Below, in pieces: positions 53,292 to 62,277 of a stretch of DNA of 64,000 nt. The stretch is from Methanofollis sp. W23. GTDB lineage: Archaea > Halobacteriota > Methanomicrobia > Methanomicrobiales > Methanofollaceae. Below the pieces are notes generated by a model that was not told where the DNA came from, did no database searches, and saw only the letters and a program-made list of their open reading frames with translations. The position numbers were made by a program, and so were the translations under genes. Within the stretch, counting starts at the first letter, position 1; each line of letters opens with the position of its first letter. The stretch covers positions 2,376,140 through 2,440,139 of the forward strand of contig NZ_JAGGMN010000001.1 of NCBI RefSeq assembly GCF_017875325.1. The letters are read 5' to 3'.

Positions 53292-55496
53292 ATGAAAGTG
53301 ACTGACCTCCCCATCCCGGCGCCCCTCAAACAATCGTACACGACAAAGGGCATCAAGAACCTTTACCCGCCACAGGAGGAGGCGGTCAGGTGCGGGATCT
53401 TCGACGGAAAAAATCTTCTTTGCGCCATCCCCACCGCAAGCGGGAAGACCATCGTCGCAGAGATGGCGATGCACCGCCAGGTGGGGGTGGGGGGCAAGTG
53501 TCTGTACATCGTCCCGCTCAAGGCGCTGGCCAGCGAGAAGTACGAGGACTTTTCTGAGAAGGGGCTTGCGGTCGGGGTGGCGACCGGGGACCTGGACCGG
53601 CGCGACGCCTACCTGGGCAGGAACGACATCATCGTCGCGACCTCTGAGAAGGTCGACTCATTGCTCAGGAACAAGGCGCCGTGGCTCGGGGAGATCACCC
53701 TGCTCGTCGTGGACGAGTGTCATCTCGTCGGGTCTGAGGACCGCGGGGCGACCCTTGAGATGGTGATCGCCAAACTTAGGCGCAGGAACCCGGAGATGCA
53801 GGTGATCGCCCTCTCGGCCACGGTCGGAAACCCCGGTGCCATGGCCGGGTGGCTGGACGCCGCACTGGTGACCAGCGAGTGGCGGCCGGTCGACCTGCGC
53901 GAGGGGGTCTACTGGCAGGGGGCGATCCACTTCGAGGACCATACCCGCAGGGTGCCGGCGCCCTCGAAGGACGATGCCCTCAACCTCTGCCTGGACACCG
54001 TCGACGAGGGGGGGCAGTGCCTGGTCTTTGTGAACAGCAGGCGGAATGCCGAGGCCTTCGCAAAGAGGGCGGCATCAAAATTAGATCTCTCCGACCCAGC
54101 CCTCGAATCGGCGGCCGACCGGATCAACGGGCGGGCCTCGACCGAACTGGGCCGGACGCTCGCGCGTTGCGTGAAAGGCGGGGCGGCCTTCCACCATGCG
54201 GGGCTCGCCGCCGCCGAACGCCACGAGGTCGAGGAGGGATTCAGGGCAGGGGCGATCAAGGTCATCTCCTCGACCCCGACCCTTGCCGCAGGCCTGAACC
54301 TCCCTGCCAGACGGGTGATCGTGCGCGATCACCTCAGGTTCGGCCAGAACGGGATGGCCAGGATCCCGGTCGGCGAGTACAAGCAGATGGCCGGGCGGGC
54401 CGGGCGGCCCCACCTCGACCCATATGGCGAGGCGGTGCTCACTGCAAAAGGGGAAGGCGAAGGGAAAGATCTCTTTGAGACTTTTATCGAGGCGCCGCCT
54501 GAAGAGGTCCACTCGCAGTGCAATGCCGAGAACGCTCTCAGGTCCCATATCCTCTCTCTGATCACCACCGGGTTTGCAAAGAGCCGCGCCGAGGTGCTCG
54601 ACTTTATGGAGACGACTTTCTATGCCTACGAGCACCAGGGGCAGCACTCGACCATCCAGGAGACGGTCGAGCGGGTCGTCGACGACCTGGTAAGGGCAGA
54701 GATGGTCGACGAACTCGACGAGTGGCTCGAAGGGACCACGTATGGGAACCTGGTCTCCAGACTCTATATCGATCCGAGGACGGCCGAGGCGGTCGTCGAG
54801 GCGCTGAGGTTACAGCCCGCATTCTCAGATTTCGGGGTGCTCGAACTCCTCTGCGAGACCCCTGACATGCTCACCCTCTTCCTGCGCAAGGCCGACTACG
54901 AGGTCGTCGACCACTTCCTTGCCAGTCACCGCGACGACCTCTGGACCGGGGTGCCGTACGGATATGACGAGCGCGAGCATTTCCTCCAGAGTGTCAAGAC
55001 CGCCATGCTCCTCCTCAACTGGGGCGAGGAGGTGACCGACGAGATGATCTGCGAGCGCTTCAATGTCGGGCCAGGCGACATCCACAACAAGGTCGAGACC
55101 GCAGTCTGGCTCATCTACGCCACCTCCCGTCTTGCCCACCTCTTCGCCCCTGACCTCGAGACCTCGATCGCCGAACTGGGGACCAGGGTGAAGCACGGGA
55201 TCAAGCGTGAACTCCTCCCCCTGATCAAACTCCGCGGGATCGGGCGGGTGCGGGCGAGAAGGCTCTTCAATGCAGGGTTCACCACCCCTGAAGATCTCAA
55301 GAACGCCGGCGTCAGGAGACTCGCCCCTGTCCTTGGTGAGAAGACCGCGGCCAGTGTCATCGTCCAGGCGGGCGGGAAGGTCGAAGAGGGAGAAGAAGTT
55401 GATCCAGATGTGAACGAGGTCAACGAACCGATCCCAGAACCTCCAGGCGAACACCAGACTTCGTTGAGTGCATTCGGAGGAACCAACCATGAATGA
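53292..55496 (+). CDS. hel308: Hel308 family superfamily 2 DNA helicase
   Basis: This 734-residue ATP-dependent 3'-5' helicase works at stalled replication forks and branched DNA. The Q-motif region is YPPQEEAVRCGI and Walker A is IPTASGKTIVAEMA. Motif II is LLVVDECHLVG (DECH), motif III is LSATVGN, motif IV includes FVNSRRNAE and motif VI is QMAGRAGRPHLDPYGEA. A winged helix and ratchet domain follow, then a helix-hairpin-helix near 670 (IKLRGIGRVRARRLFNAG). The C-terminal tail has an acidic linker. ATG 53292 is used; the frame is open upstream into the KH gene. It overlaps cgi121 by 8 bp. Confidence 0.93.
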   Translation: MKVTDLPIPAPLKQSYTTKGIKNLYPPQEEAVRCGIFDGKNLLCAIPTASGKTIVAEMAMHRQVGVGGKCLYIVPLKALASEKYEDFSEKGLAVGVATGDLDRRDAYLGRNDIIVATSEKVDSLLRNKAPWLGEITLLVVDECHLVGSEDRGATLEMVIAKLRRRNPEMQVIALSATVGNPGAMAGWLDAALVTSEWRPVDLREGVYWQGAIHFEDHTRRVPAPSKDDALNLCLDTVDEGGQCLVFVNSRRNAEAFAKRAASKLDLSDPALESAADRINGRASTELGRTLARCVKGGAAFHHAGLAAAERHEVEEGFRAGAIKVISSTPTLAAGLNLPARRVIVRDHLRFGQNGMARIPVGEYKQMAGRAGRPHLDPYGEAVLTAKGEGEGKDLFETFIEAPPEEVHSQCNAENALRSHILSLITTGFAKSRAEVLDFMETTFYAYEHQGQHSTIQETVERVVDDLVRAEMVDELDEWLEGTTYGNLVSRLYIDPRTAEAVVEALRLQPAFSDFGVLELLCETPDMLTLFLRKADYEVVDHFLASHRDDLWTGVPYGYDEREHFLQSVKTAMLLLNWGEEVTDEMICERFNVGPGDIHNKVETAVWLIYATSRLAHLFAPDLETSIAELGTRVKHGIKRELLPLIKLRGIGRVRARRLFNAGFTTPEDLKNAGVRRLAPVLGEKTAASVIVQAGGKVEEGEEVDPDVNEVNEPIPEPPGEHQTSLSAFGGTNHE

Positions 55497-55995
55497 GTGT
55501 GAAGTGAAAGAGGCGGTCATCAAGGTGGACTCGCTCCCGGGCTTCCTGAAGAAGATGGCCGGGATCGCCGAGATGTACCAGACCCATATCATCTGTTTTG
55601 ACGCGGACGAGATGGCCGGACGTGGGCATGCCGAGAAGGCGGTGAGGCATGCGGTGCGTTCATGGCGGGAAGGCCGGGCGATCTCAAGGTCGCTGGAGAT
55701 GGAGGCCCTCCTGTACGCCGCCGGGACGCGGCAGTGCCGGATCGGGACCGAGATCGGGCTTCACGAGGGTACGAACCGCTCCTATGTCTGCTTCTGCCCA
55801 CCTTCCCCTGAGGCCGCCAAGACCTTAGGCGAGATGGTCAGGTGGGCGGACGAGGACTGGGAGGAGATCGACCCCTCCAGGCAGGCGCGGTTGATGGAGC
55901 GCTTCGAGATCACCGAGGAAGAACTTGAAGCCGCAGACGGAAGGATCACACTTCTCGTTTACGAGCGCGTCGCCCTTCTCGAGATAAACCGATAA
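55489..55995 (+). CDS. cgi121: KEOPS complex subunit Cgi121
   Basis: This 168-residue subunit of the KEOPS complex makes t6A at position 37 of ANN-decoding tRNAs; Cgi121 binds the tRNA 3' end. Family features are THIICFDADEMAGRGHAEKAVRHAV, then GRAISRSLEMEALLYAAGTRQ and IGLHEGTNRSYVCF. ATG 55489 has GGAGG 8 nt upstream and overlaps the hel308 stop, so the two are coupled. Linkage with hel308 is seen in other archaea. The repeat end module starts 7 nt after the stop. Confidence 0.9.
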   Translation: MNECEVKEAVIKVDSLPGFLKKMAGIAEMYQTHIICFDADEMAGRGHAEKAVRHAVRSWREGRAISRSLEMEALLYAAGTRQCRIGTEIGLHEGTNRSYVCFCPPSPEAAKTLGEMVRWADEDWEEIDPSRQARLMERFEITEEELEAADGRITLLVYERVALLEINR

Positions 55996-57460
55996 TTCGT
56001 CCCTGTAGAAATCCTCACCAATTCCTGGAGTGAACGCGACTCACCTACCTTCCTACACTTCCGTCCTGGGGGCGCTGCCCCGGACCCCTGAGATGATGAC
56101 GGGACCGGAAAGGCATAATGGGGGATTGTGATGAAAGTGCCGCCATCCTCGACATACCGTGCGGCGGGGGACCAGGGGGTGCAACCCCCCGCCACAGAGG
56201 GGTGCTGCCCCTGCCCCCAAGGAACCCTCTTCATGGTGATCCATGCTACCTTCTCTGCTCAATCTTCATCAGGGAGTTCAAGGGGGAAATGAGTGAGAAC
56301 AAATTCAAGAATAATTCTCAATTTTTAGTTCTGTAAAATTCCACATGAACCCCGGGTTCACGCATATGGGATGAAAATTTTTCGTCGCTTGATCGCTCAA
56401 CTTCAAGACCGAGGAACTGATGGAGAGTTCGTGTCATCACCGCCCTGACCTATCTTCGGTCCGTAGGAGGTCCAGGGAATTTCCCCCAGCGCGAGATGAC
56501 GGTGAAGACTCTACGATAGGGAGAGTCGATCCATATGAAGAATTTTCTATCCTCCCCATATCATCTTCAACATAATATTACGAGTTCAAACACTGATGCA
56601 AACCTGAAGAGACTATCGTCTCGAACTGAAGGCTTTCCTTCCTGGAGTATTACGCCCTATCCTCCACCTGGGGTCTGGAAAGACAAGAATGCATGCATGG
56701 ATCTGCAAGGAAAAGGGGAGGATTTCCTCACCATATCTACCGCGCTCTTCTGAGTGGGGGAGATCTGGAGAGTTTTGGGATGACCTCATAGCGATTGGGC
56801 ATGAACCTGGGGCTCACGCATGCGGGATAAACATGACTGTAGACCTTTGGATCGTGCACTGATGTGTGATCCTCCTTCTGAGCACATACCACGCGGGACG
56901 ATATCGGATGACCATCCTCGCTCGTCCTCATTGTGGGGAGAACAAGCGCCAGCAGGTTCAAAAACATCAGTGACAATCCTGCGATTGAGGGCGGGACATC
57001 TGATCATCTCATCTTCCCACACCCTCTGGATGAAGATTGGGACTGGAGGGCATAGGGCACTGCAGTCCTCGCTCTCTCGTGTGGTAGATATGAGCAAAGT
57101 GAACATGAGAAGGTCTCTGAGCTTCGAGGTGTGACCGAAGGGAACTTGAGAAAATTATGGCCCTGTAGAAATCCTCTTGATGACTATCTCTGGCGGGGTG
57201 CTGGCCGCCCCCCGCACCCCCCGCGTCAAGATAGGTCGAGGATGGCAGCACTCTCGTCACAATTTCCCATAATATCTTCCCGCCCCTATCTTCCTCCCAG
57301 GGGTCGGGGGGAGCGCCCCCGGCGCGAGGCTATGGGAAGGCGGATGACACACATTTTCCACACGAGAAGTGAGGATTTCTACAGAGCTAAAATTATGAGT
57401 TTTCGAGGGCTGAGCGCAAACCTTCGAGCGGCACGCCCCGCACCAAAAAGAAAAAATAAT
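55996..57460. repeat. 1.46-kb convergent intergenic region of mosaic repeats
   Basis: It starts with CTGTAGAAATCCTCACC at 56003-56019, 7 nt after cgi121. GGGGGCGCTGCCCCGG (near 56068) and GGCGGGGGACC/GGTGCAACCCCCC (near 56162-56190) follow. CTGTAAAATTC leads to the palindrome TGAACCCCGGGTTCA (about 56346-56360). The reverse copy of the TTCAAGACGATGG module is at 56598-56645, and a hairpin block GCATGAACC-TGG-GGCTCACGC at 56799-56822. The complete element 57162-57386 is last. Open frames here are not genes. Confidence 0.75.
57162..57386. repeat. complete 225-bp repeat element with perfect terminal inverted repeats
   Basis: CTGTAGAAATCCTC at 57163-57176 and its exact complement GAGGATTTCTACAG at 57371-57384 bound a unit. 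It contains a GGCGGGGTGCTGGCCGCCCC palindrome, a CGTCAAGATAGG segment, the GGGGGGAGCGCCCCC hairpin, GCTATGGGAAGGC and CACACGAGAAGT. This is the clearest full-length copy; it has no coding capacity. Confidence 0.8.
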
Positions 57461-57949
57461 CTATCCCTGTGCATGTGAGATGATATGCAGCAACTCAGGG
57501 ACGATGATCTGCTCGGTGGCAAGGGTGACCGCCCCGGTCGATCCTGGAACACAGAAGATCACTTTTCCCCCGGCGACTCCGGCGGCGGCACGCGAGAGGA
57601 GGGCCGAAGTCCCGATGTCCTTATACGAGAGCATCCTGAAGAGTTCCCCGAACCCCTCGATCTTCTTCCCGAAGAACGGTTCCACCGCCTCAATGGTGCA
57701 GTCGTCAGGGGTCAACCCCGTCCCGCCATTGAAGATCACGGCATCGGCCACCGAGAGCGATTTGAAGAGCGAGGCCCTGATCGCCTGGAGATCGTCTTTT
57801 ACAATCGCGGTGTGCACGACACGATACCCTGCCGCCTCAAGGAGGTCTCGGATCGCCTTCCCGCTTGTGTCGGTCTCTTCGGTCCGCGTCGAGGAGACGG
57901 TCACCACCGCGACGGTCACCTCGATATCTTTGATATGTTCTGGTTTCAT
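57461..57949 (-). CDS. moaB: molybdenum cofactor biosynthesis protein MoaB/MogA family
   Basis: This 162-residue protein adenylylates molybdopterin (or tungstopterin) before metal insertion. VAVVTVSSTRTEETDTSGKAI starts the fold. VIFNGGTGLTPDDCTIEAVEP is the molybdopterin-binding loop with the conserved Asp, and FRMLSYKDIGTSALLSRAAAGV and FCVPGSTGAV complete the active-site edge. In methanogens it serves the formylmethanofuran and formate dehydrogenases. It borders the origin region and reads away from it. The start is ATG 57947-57949. Confidence 0.92.
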   Translation of the reverse strand: MKPEHIKDIEVTVAVVTVSSTRTEETDTSGKAIRDLLEAAGYRVVHTAIVKDDLQAIRASLFKSLSVADAVIFNGGTGLTPDDCTIEAVEPFFGKKIEGFGELFRMLSYKDIGTSALLSRAAAGVAGGKVIFCVPGSTGAVTLATEQIIVPELLHIISHAQG

Positions 57950-58010
57950 CAGGAGTCCTCCCAGAGTGATTGATCCCTACCCCCAGATACCACTTGTGGA
58001 CGACAGAGAA

Positions 58011-58037
58011 CCCCGACCCCTTTATTTCCACTGGAAC
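58011..58037 (-). promoter_or_regulatory. origin recognition box (ORB) 1
   Basis: On the minus strand the core reads GTTCCAGTGGAAATAAAGGG followed by GTCGGGG, matching the archaeal ORB pattern (TTCCA-N-TGGAAAC-AAAGGGG with a G-rich tail). It faces the origin from the moaB side. Confidence 0.78.
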
Positions 58038-58173
58038 AAAAGAAACGAAGAGCAGAGAAAAATAGGAGTGTTTTACTCATTCTCGACCCATGATCCCGGC
58101 TTCATCCCCCATGAGATAACCTCCAGGAAGAGGTTAAAACCACATGAAACCCTTTCTCCTCGTTTAAATAAAA

Positions 58174-59057
58174 GATCGAGATCACTCCTGATCATAATTA
58201 GATCATGGACGATCAGACCTCAAATCACCCCTGATCATACCCAGGATCACCCCCAATCATGGCCACATCTCCCATGATCATACCCAGGATCACCCTCGAT
58301 CATACTGATCACAGACAGATCCTCCGTGATCATACCGCTGATCTCCTCAGATGATACCTCTGATCATCAACAACTCTGATCGCCAGATCATTCTGATTGT
58401 CAGATTGATTGTCGGATCTCTGATAATTCTGATCCCTCATAATTCTGATCTCTATGAGATCCCTGTGATCAGTCTCTAGAGATCCCTGTGATCAGAGATC
58501 ACCCTGATCCTCCTGGTTCTCCTGACCCTCCCAGTTCCCCTGATCCCCAGATATTTTGATCACGGAGACCACAGATCACCCCTTCATCTTGATCCCTGAT
58601 CGTCATCTCCGCGATTTTCGACAGTCATGATTTTCGATTGTTATGATTTTTATGACCTTTGTAATTCTTGACCTCCCTGGTGATAGGTCATCATGACCTT
58701 TGATTTTTCAGGATCTCTGATTTTCAAGATCCTTGATTCCTGAGATCCCTGAGTCCCATCTGTTTTGATCCCTCTACCCCTCGATCTCTATGAGTGCAGA
58801 TCATACTGATCTCTGATTCTCACTTCTCTGGATCTCCATGATTCTTTGATCCCGACAATTCCTTGATCTCTATGATTTCAGATCGAGATGATCCTGGATC
58901 CATGATCAGGATCCAATCTGATCCTTGATCTGAAATCTATTGGAGAATTGATCTGCTGGATCACAGAGAAGAGATCTACGATCAGATCACGCGCCGATCC
59001 CTGATCACTGATCATGATCTGACCAGATCAGCGTGATCTCTGATCTCTGATCAGATC
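58174..59057. repeat. GATC-dense tract (about 60 GATC sites in 0.9 kb)
   Basis: By direct count about 62 GATC tetramers fall in 885 bp, against about 3-4 expected by chance. They are embedded in variants of TGATCCCTGATC, AGATCACC and CTGATCTCTGATC. Local direct repeats include TGATCATACCCAGGATCACC at 58232 and again at 58275, and GAGATCCCTGTGATCAG at about 58456 and 58479. The tract has no open frame and no fixed period, so it is not a CRISPR array. Confidence 0.85.
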
Positions 59058-59110
59058 GGATATATAGTACAAGTCGCGAACCATACCACAAGCTGTTTTT
59101 CACTGTATAA

Positions 59111-59136
59111 AAGGAAAACAGGATCCTGTTTTCCTT
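59111..59136. repeat. 26-bp perfect palindrome
   Basis: AAGGAAAACAGGA (59111-59123) is followed directly by its exact complement TCCTGTTTTCCTT (59124-59136), centred on GGATCC. It lies 2 nt before ORB 2 and just after the GATC tract. Confidence 0.85.
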
Positions 59137-59138
59137 GC

Positions 59139-59166
59139 GTTTCCAATCGAAACAAAGGGGTGGGGG
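59139..59166 (+). promoter_or_regulatory. origin recognition box (ORB) 2
   Basis: GTTTCCAATCGAAACAAAGG continues as GGTGGGGG, an ORB with the inverted TTTC/GAAA core and a long G-rich tail. Confidence 0.78.
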
Positions 59167-59232
59167 TGATCGCTTGTGATCATGCGAGATCAGGCTGATT
59201 TTTCAGAAAAGAGGATCATATTTATAGGTTAT

Positions 59233-59253
59233 CTCCAATGGAAACAAAGGGGT
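59233..59253 (+). promoter_or_regulatory. origin recognition box (ORB) 3, overlapping the orc1 promoter
   Basis: CTCCAATGGAAACAAAGGGG and a following T make an ORB whose right end runs into GGTTATATCCC (59251-59261), the best TATA box for orc1. Binding of Orc1 here would be expected to block its own promoter. Confidence 0.75.
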
Positions 59254-59311
59254 TATATCCCCTCCCCACCATGAGATTAGTGTTTACTCTACTCGCTCTG
59301 CAGTTGATATT

Positions 59312-60595
59312 ATGTCTGAAAATGATGATCAACCCCTTGGTCTCTTCCAGAAATTCCTGAGCAACAACCGTATTTTCAAGAACCGGGAAGTGCTCAGGCA
59401 CTCATACCGACCACAGATCCTCCCCCACAGGCGCCCCCAGATCGATGCGATCGCCTCCATCCTCGCCCCTGCCATCAAGGACGAAACTCCCTCGAATATT
59501 CTCATCTATGGGAAGACCGGGACAGGGAAGACTGCCTGCGTCCGGTACGTCGGGAGCGAACTTGAGAAGGTCGGCGCCGGGGTCGGGACCGGGTGCCGGG
59601 TGGTCCACCTCAATTGTGAGGTGATCGACACCCAGTACCGTGTCCTCGCCCAGATCGCCAAGAGTCTTGAGGACCTGGATGCTACCGCAAGTGACCGCGC
59701 CCGCGCTCACATCCCGATGACCGGGTGGCCGACCGACCAGGTGTACGCCGAACTCAAGAACCAGCTTGAGGCGACCGGGGGGGTGCTCGTGATCGTCCTC
59801 GACGAGATCGACAAACTCGTCAAAAAAAGTGGGGACGAGACCCTGTACAACCTCACCAGGATCAACGCCGACCTCCAGGGCTCGAAGGTCTCGATGATCG
59901 GGATCTCCAATGACCTCAGGTTCACCGACTTCCTCGACCCCCGCGTCCTCTCCTCTCTCTCTGAAGAGGAGATCGTCTTCCCCCCATACAATGCCCCGCA
60001 GCTCTGCGACATCCTTGCCCAGCGCGCTGAGATGGCCTTTGTCGAAGGAAGTCTTGAAGAAGGGGTCATCCCGCTCTGTGCCGCCTTCGCCGCCCAGGAA
60101 CATGGGGACGCCCGCCGCGCCCTCGACCTCCTCCGCGTCTCAGGGGAACTTGCAGACCGCGAGAACGCTGCAGAGGTGAAGGAGAAGCACGTGCGCATGG
60201 CCCTTGAGAAGATCGAGACCGACTCGATGATCGAGTGCATCTCGACCCTGCCCACCCAGAGCAAGGTCGTGCTCTACTCGATGCTCCTCCTCGAGCAGAT
60301 GGACAAGAAGATCTTCACCTCTGGCGAGGTGACCAGGGTCTACCGCGAGGTCTCGCGGATCGTCAACATCGACCCCCTCACCCATCGACGGATCACTGAT
60401 CTTATCTCAGAATTAAATATGCTCGGGGTGATCAACACCCGCGTCGTCTCGAAAGGCCGATATGGAAGGACAAAAGAGATGTGGTTTGACAGCAACACGA
60501 AGAAAATACAGGAAGTGCTCGCGAAAGACCCGAGGCTTTCTGAGGAACGTCTCGCCCAGGTCGACCTCAACCGCCTGAAGGCATCGTTTCGGTGA
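59312..60595 (+). CDS. orc1/cdc6: origin recognition protein Orc1/Cdc6
   Basis: This 427-residue AAA+ initiator binds ORB sites and loads the MCM helicase. Walker A is IYGKTGTGKTACVRYV and Walker B is VLVIVLDEIDKLV. Sensor 1 lies in VSMIGISNDLRFTDFLDPRV and sensor 2 near HGDARRALDLLRVSGELA. The C-terminal winged helix (after about residue 310) includes VYREVSRIVNIDPLTHRRITDLISELNMLGVIN and KGRYGRTKEMWF, the wing that contacts ORB DNA. The N-terminal basic patch FKNREVLRHSYRPQILPHR is normal. It is downstream of the origin and coupled to the Lrp gene (overlapping GTGA). Confidence 0.95.
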   Translation: MSENDDQPLGLFQKFLSNNRIFKNREVLRHSYRPQILPHRRPQIDAIASILAPAIKDETPSNILIYGKTGTGKTACVRYVGSELEKVGAGVGTGCRVVHLNCEVIDTQYRVLAQIAKSLEDLDATASDRARAHIPMTGWPTDQVYAELKNQLEATGGVLVIVLDEIDKLVKKSGDETLYNLTRINADLQGSKVSMIGISNDLRFTDFLDPRVLSSLSEEEIVFPPYNAPQLCDILAQRAEMAFVEGSLEEGVIPLCAAFAAQEHGDARRALDLLRVSGELADRENAAEVKEKHVRMALEKIETDSMIECISTLPTQSKVVLYSMLLLEQMDKKIFTSGEVTRVYREVSRIVNIDPLTHRRITDLISELNMLGVINTRVVSKGRYGRTKEMWFDSNTKKIQEVLAKDPRLSEERLAQVDLNRLKASFR

Positions 60596-60600
60596 TTGCA

Positions 60601-61092
60601 ATGGATGACAAAGATCGTTTGATCCTCTATATCCTGGAGGAAAACAGCCATGTTCCGATCGAAGAACTGGCAACCATGGTAGAGCTCCCTGCACATGACG
60701 TCGAGGACCGGGTCAGGGCGCTGGAGGCAGCAGGGGTCATCAGAAAATACTGCGCGGTCATCGACTGGGAAAAAGCCGGTGACGGTGCGGTCACCTCGAT
60801 CATCGCCCTGAAAGTCTCCCCTGAGCGCAATTACGGCTATGACAAGATCGCCGAGCGGATCGCGCGGTTCAGAGAGGTGAAGACTCTCCGTCTGGTCTCA
60901 GGGCGCTATGATTTTATCGTCGTCGTCACCGGGCGGACGATGCAGGAGGTCGCCCGTTTTGTCTCAGAGCACATCGCCCCCATGGAGCAGATCACCGAGA
61001 CCGCGACCCAGTTCGTGATGAAGACCTATAAGGAGAATGGGACGCCGTACGATGAGCGGATCGCCGGGGAGCGTCTCCCGTACTCATTCTGA
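60601..61092 (+). CDS. Lrp/AsnC-family transcriptional regulator
   Basis: This 163-residue protein has an N-terminal helix-turn-helix (MDDKDRLILYILEENSHVPIEELATMVELPAHDVEDRVRALEAAGVIRKYCAVID) and a C-terminal RAM ligand-binding domain (VTSIIALKVSPERNYGYDKIAERIARF ... LRLVSGRYDFIVVV). The family binds amino acids and controls metabolic genes. The adjoining aminotransferase, 8 nt downstream, is a likely target or co-transcribed partner. ATG 60601 is used; GTG 60592 overlaps the orc1 stop. Coupling to orc1 would tie its level to the initiator. Confidence 0.9.
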   Translation: MDDKDRLILYILEENSHVPIEELATMVELPAHDVEDRVRALEAAGVIRKYCAVIDWEKAGDGAVTSIIALKVSPERNYGYDKIAERIARFREVKTLRLVSGRYDFIVVVTGRTMQEVARFVSEHIAPMEQITETATQFVMKTYKENGTPYDERIAGERLPYSF

Positions 61093-61100
61093 GGTGACAG

Positions 61101-62264
61101 ATGCGGGACTTTATATCTGAACGGGCCAGGGAGATCCCTCCGTCAGGGATCAGAAAATTCTTTGACCTCTGTATTGGGATGGACGACGTCATCTCCCTTG
61201 GGGTCGGCGAACCAGACTATTCAACCCCATGGAATATCAGCGAGGCGGGGATCTACTCGATCGAGCAGGGAGTCACCTCGTACACCTCGAACAGGGGCCT
61301 TCCTGCCCTGCGCGAGACCCTTGCCGCCGACCTGGCGCGCCGGTATGGCACCGCCTATTCGGCCGAGGATGAGATGATCGTGACGACCGGGGTCTCAGAG
61401 GCGGTCGACATCGCGATCAGGGCGGTCACCGATCCCGGTGACGAGATCCTCGTTATGGACCCGAGTTATGTCAGCTATGCTCCCTGCGTTACCCTGGCGG
61501 GTGGTCGCCCGGTCCCGCTCCCATGTCTGGAGAAGGACCGATTCAAGGTGACTCCTGAGGCATTGATGGAGCGGATCACTCCGAAGACCAAGACGATCCT
61601 CCTCAATTACCCGAACAACCCGACCGGCGGGATCATGGACAGGAGCGACTACCAGGCACTTGCCGATATCCTGGTAGACCACGACCTCCTCCTCATCTCA
61701 GACGAGGTCTACTCTGAACTCACCTATGAGGGGACCCACTGCTCGCCGGCCTCGCTTGACGAACTTCGTGAGCGCACGATCACGCTGAATGGTTTTTCCA
61801 AAGCCTATGCGATGACCGGATGGCGTATCGGGTATCTGTGCGCTCCCAAGGAGATCTGCGACGCCGCCCTGAAGATCCATCAGTATGTGATGCTCTGCGC
61901 CCCAGTGATGGGCCAGGTGGCTGCGCTGGCGGCTCTGCGGCAGGCAGAAGAGGACAAAAATAAGATGGTCCGCGAGTACCGTCTCCGCCGCAACCTCTTT
62001 GTCGAGGGGCTGAACCGGATCGGGCTGCAGTGTCATATGCCGCAGGGTGCCTTCTATGCCTTCCCCTCGGTGAAGGCGACCGGGCTTACAGACGAGGAGT
62101 TTGCCGAAGGACTCCTGAAGGAGGAGAAAGTCGCGGTCGTGCCTGGCAGTGCCTTTGGCCCGGCCGGGAAGGGGCATATCAGGTGTTCGTATGCCACGAG
62201 TCGTGAGGACCTTTCAGTCGCAGTCGATCGGATGGGCGAGTTTGTCACCAATCTCCGCGGCTAA
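61101..62264 (+). CDS. class I PLP aminotransferase
   Basis: This 387-residue enzyme is paralogous to the one at 6407-7549. ISLGVGEPDYSTPWNI, YTSNRGLPALRETLA, LNYPNNPTGG, SDEVYSELTYEG and [17 protein letters not shown] (PLP Lys) are present, as is IRCSYATS near the end. Pairing with an Lrp regulator is common in archaea, where such enzymes act on aromatic amino acids, aspartate or alanine; the donor is not decided here. GAGGTGACAG precedes the ATG. A T-run follows the stop. Confidence 0.9.
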   Translation: MRDFISERAREIPPSGIRKFFDLCIGMDDVISLGVGEPDYSTPWNISEAGIYSIEQGVTSYTSNRGLPALRETLAADLARRYGTAYSAEDEMIVTTGVSEAVDIAIRAVTDPGDEILVMDPSYVSYAPCVTLAGGRPVPLPCLEKDRFKVTPEALMERITPKTKTILLNYPNNPTGGIMDRSDYQALADILVDHDLLLISDEVYSELTYEGTHCSPASLDELRERTITLNGFSKAYAMTGWRIGYLCAPKEICDAALKIHQYVMLCAPVMGQVAALAALRQAEEDKNKMVREYRLRRNLFVEGLNRIGLQCHMPQGAFYAFPSVKATGLTDEEFAEGLLKEEKVAVVPGSAFGPAGKGHIRCSYATSREDLSVAVDRMGEFVTNLRG

Positions 62265-62277
62265 GATCCGCGCGATC

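Larger units (their letters stand above)
57950..59311. other. probable chromosomal replication origin
   Basis: This is 1.36 kb of gene-free DNA directly upstream of orc1/cdc6. It has an ORB on the minus strand at 58011-58037, a GATC-dense tract at 58174-59057, AT-rich DNA (GGATATATAG near 59058), a 26-bp palindrome, and two plus-strand ORBs at 59139-59166 and 59233-59253. Opposed ORBs around an AT-rich core next to orc1 is the standard design of archaeal origins. Replication activity itself is inferred. Confidence 0.8.

Noticed and set aside
58174-59057. GATC tract as a CRISPR array
   Set aside because: There is no constant repeat unit, no regular spacing and no cas gene nearby.
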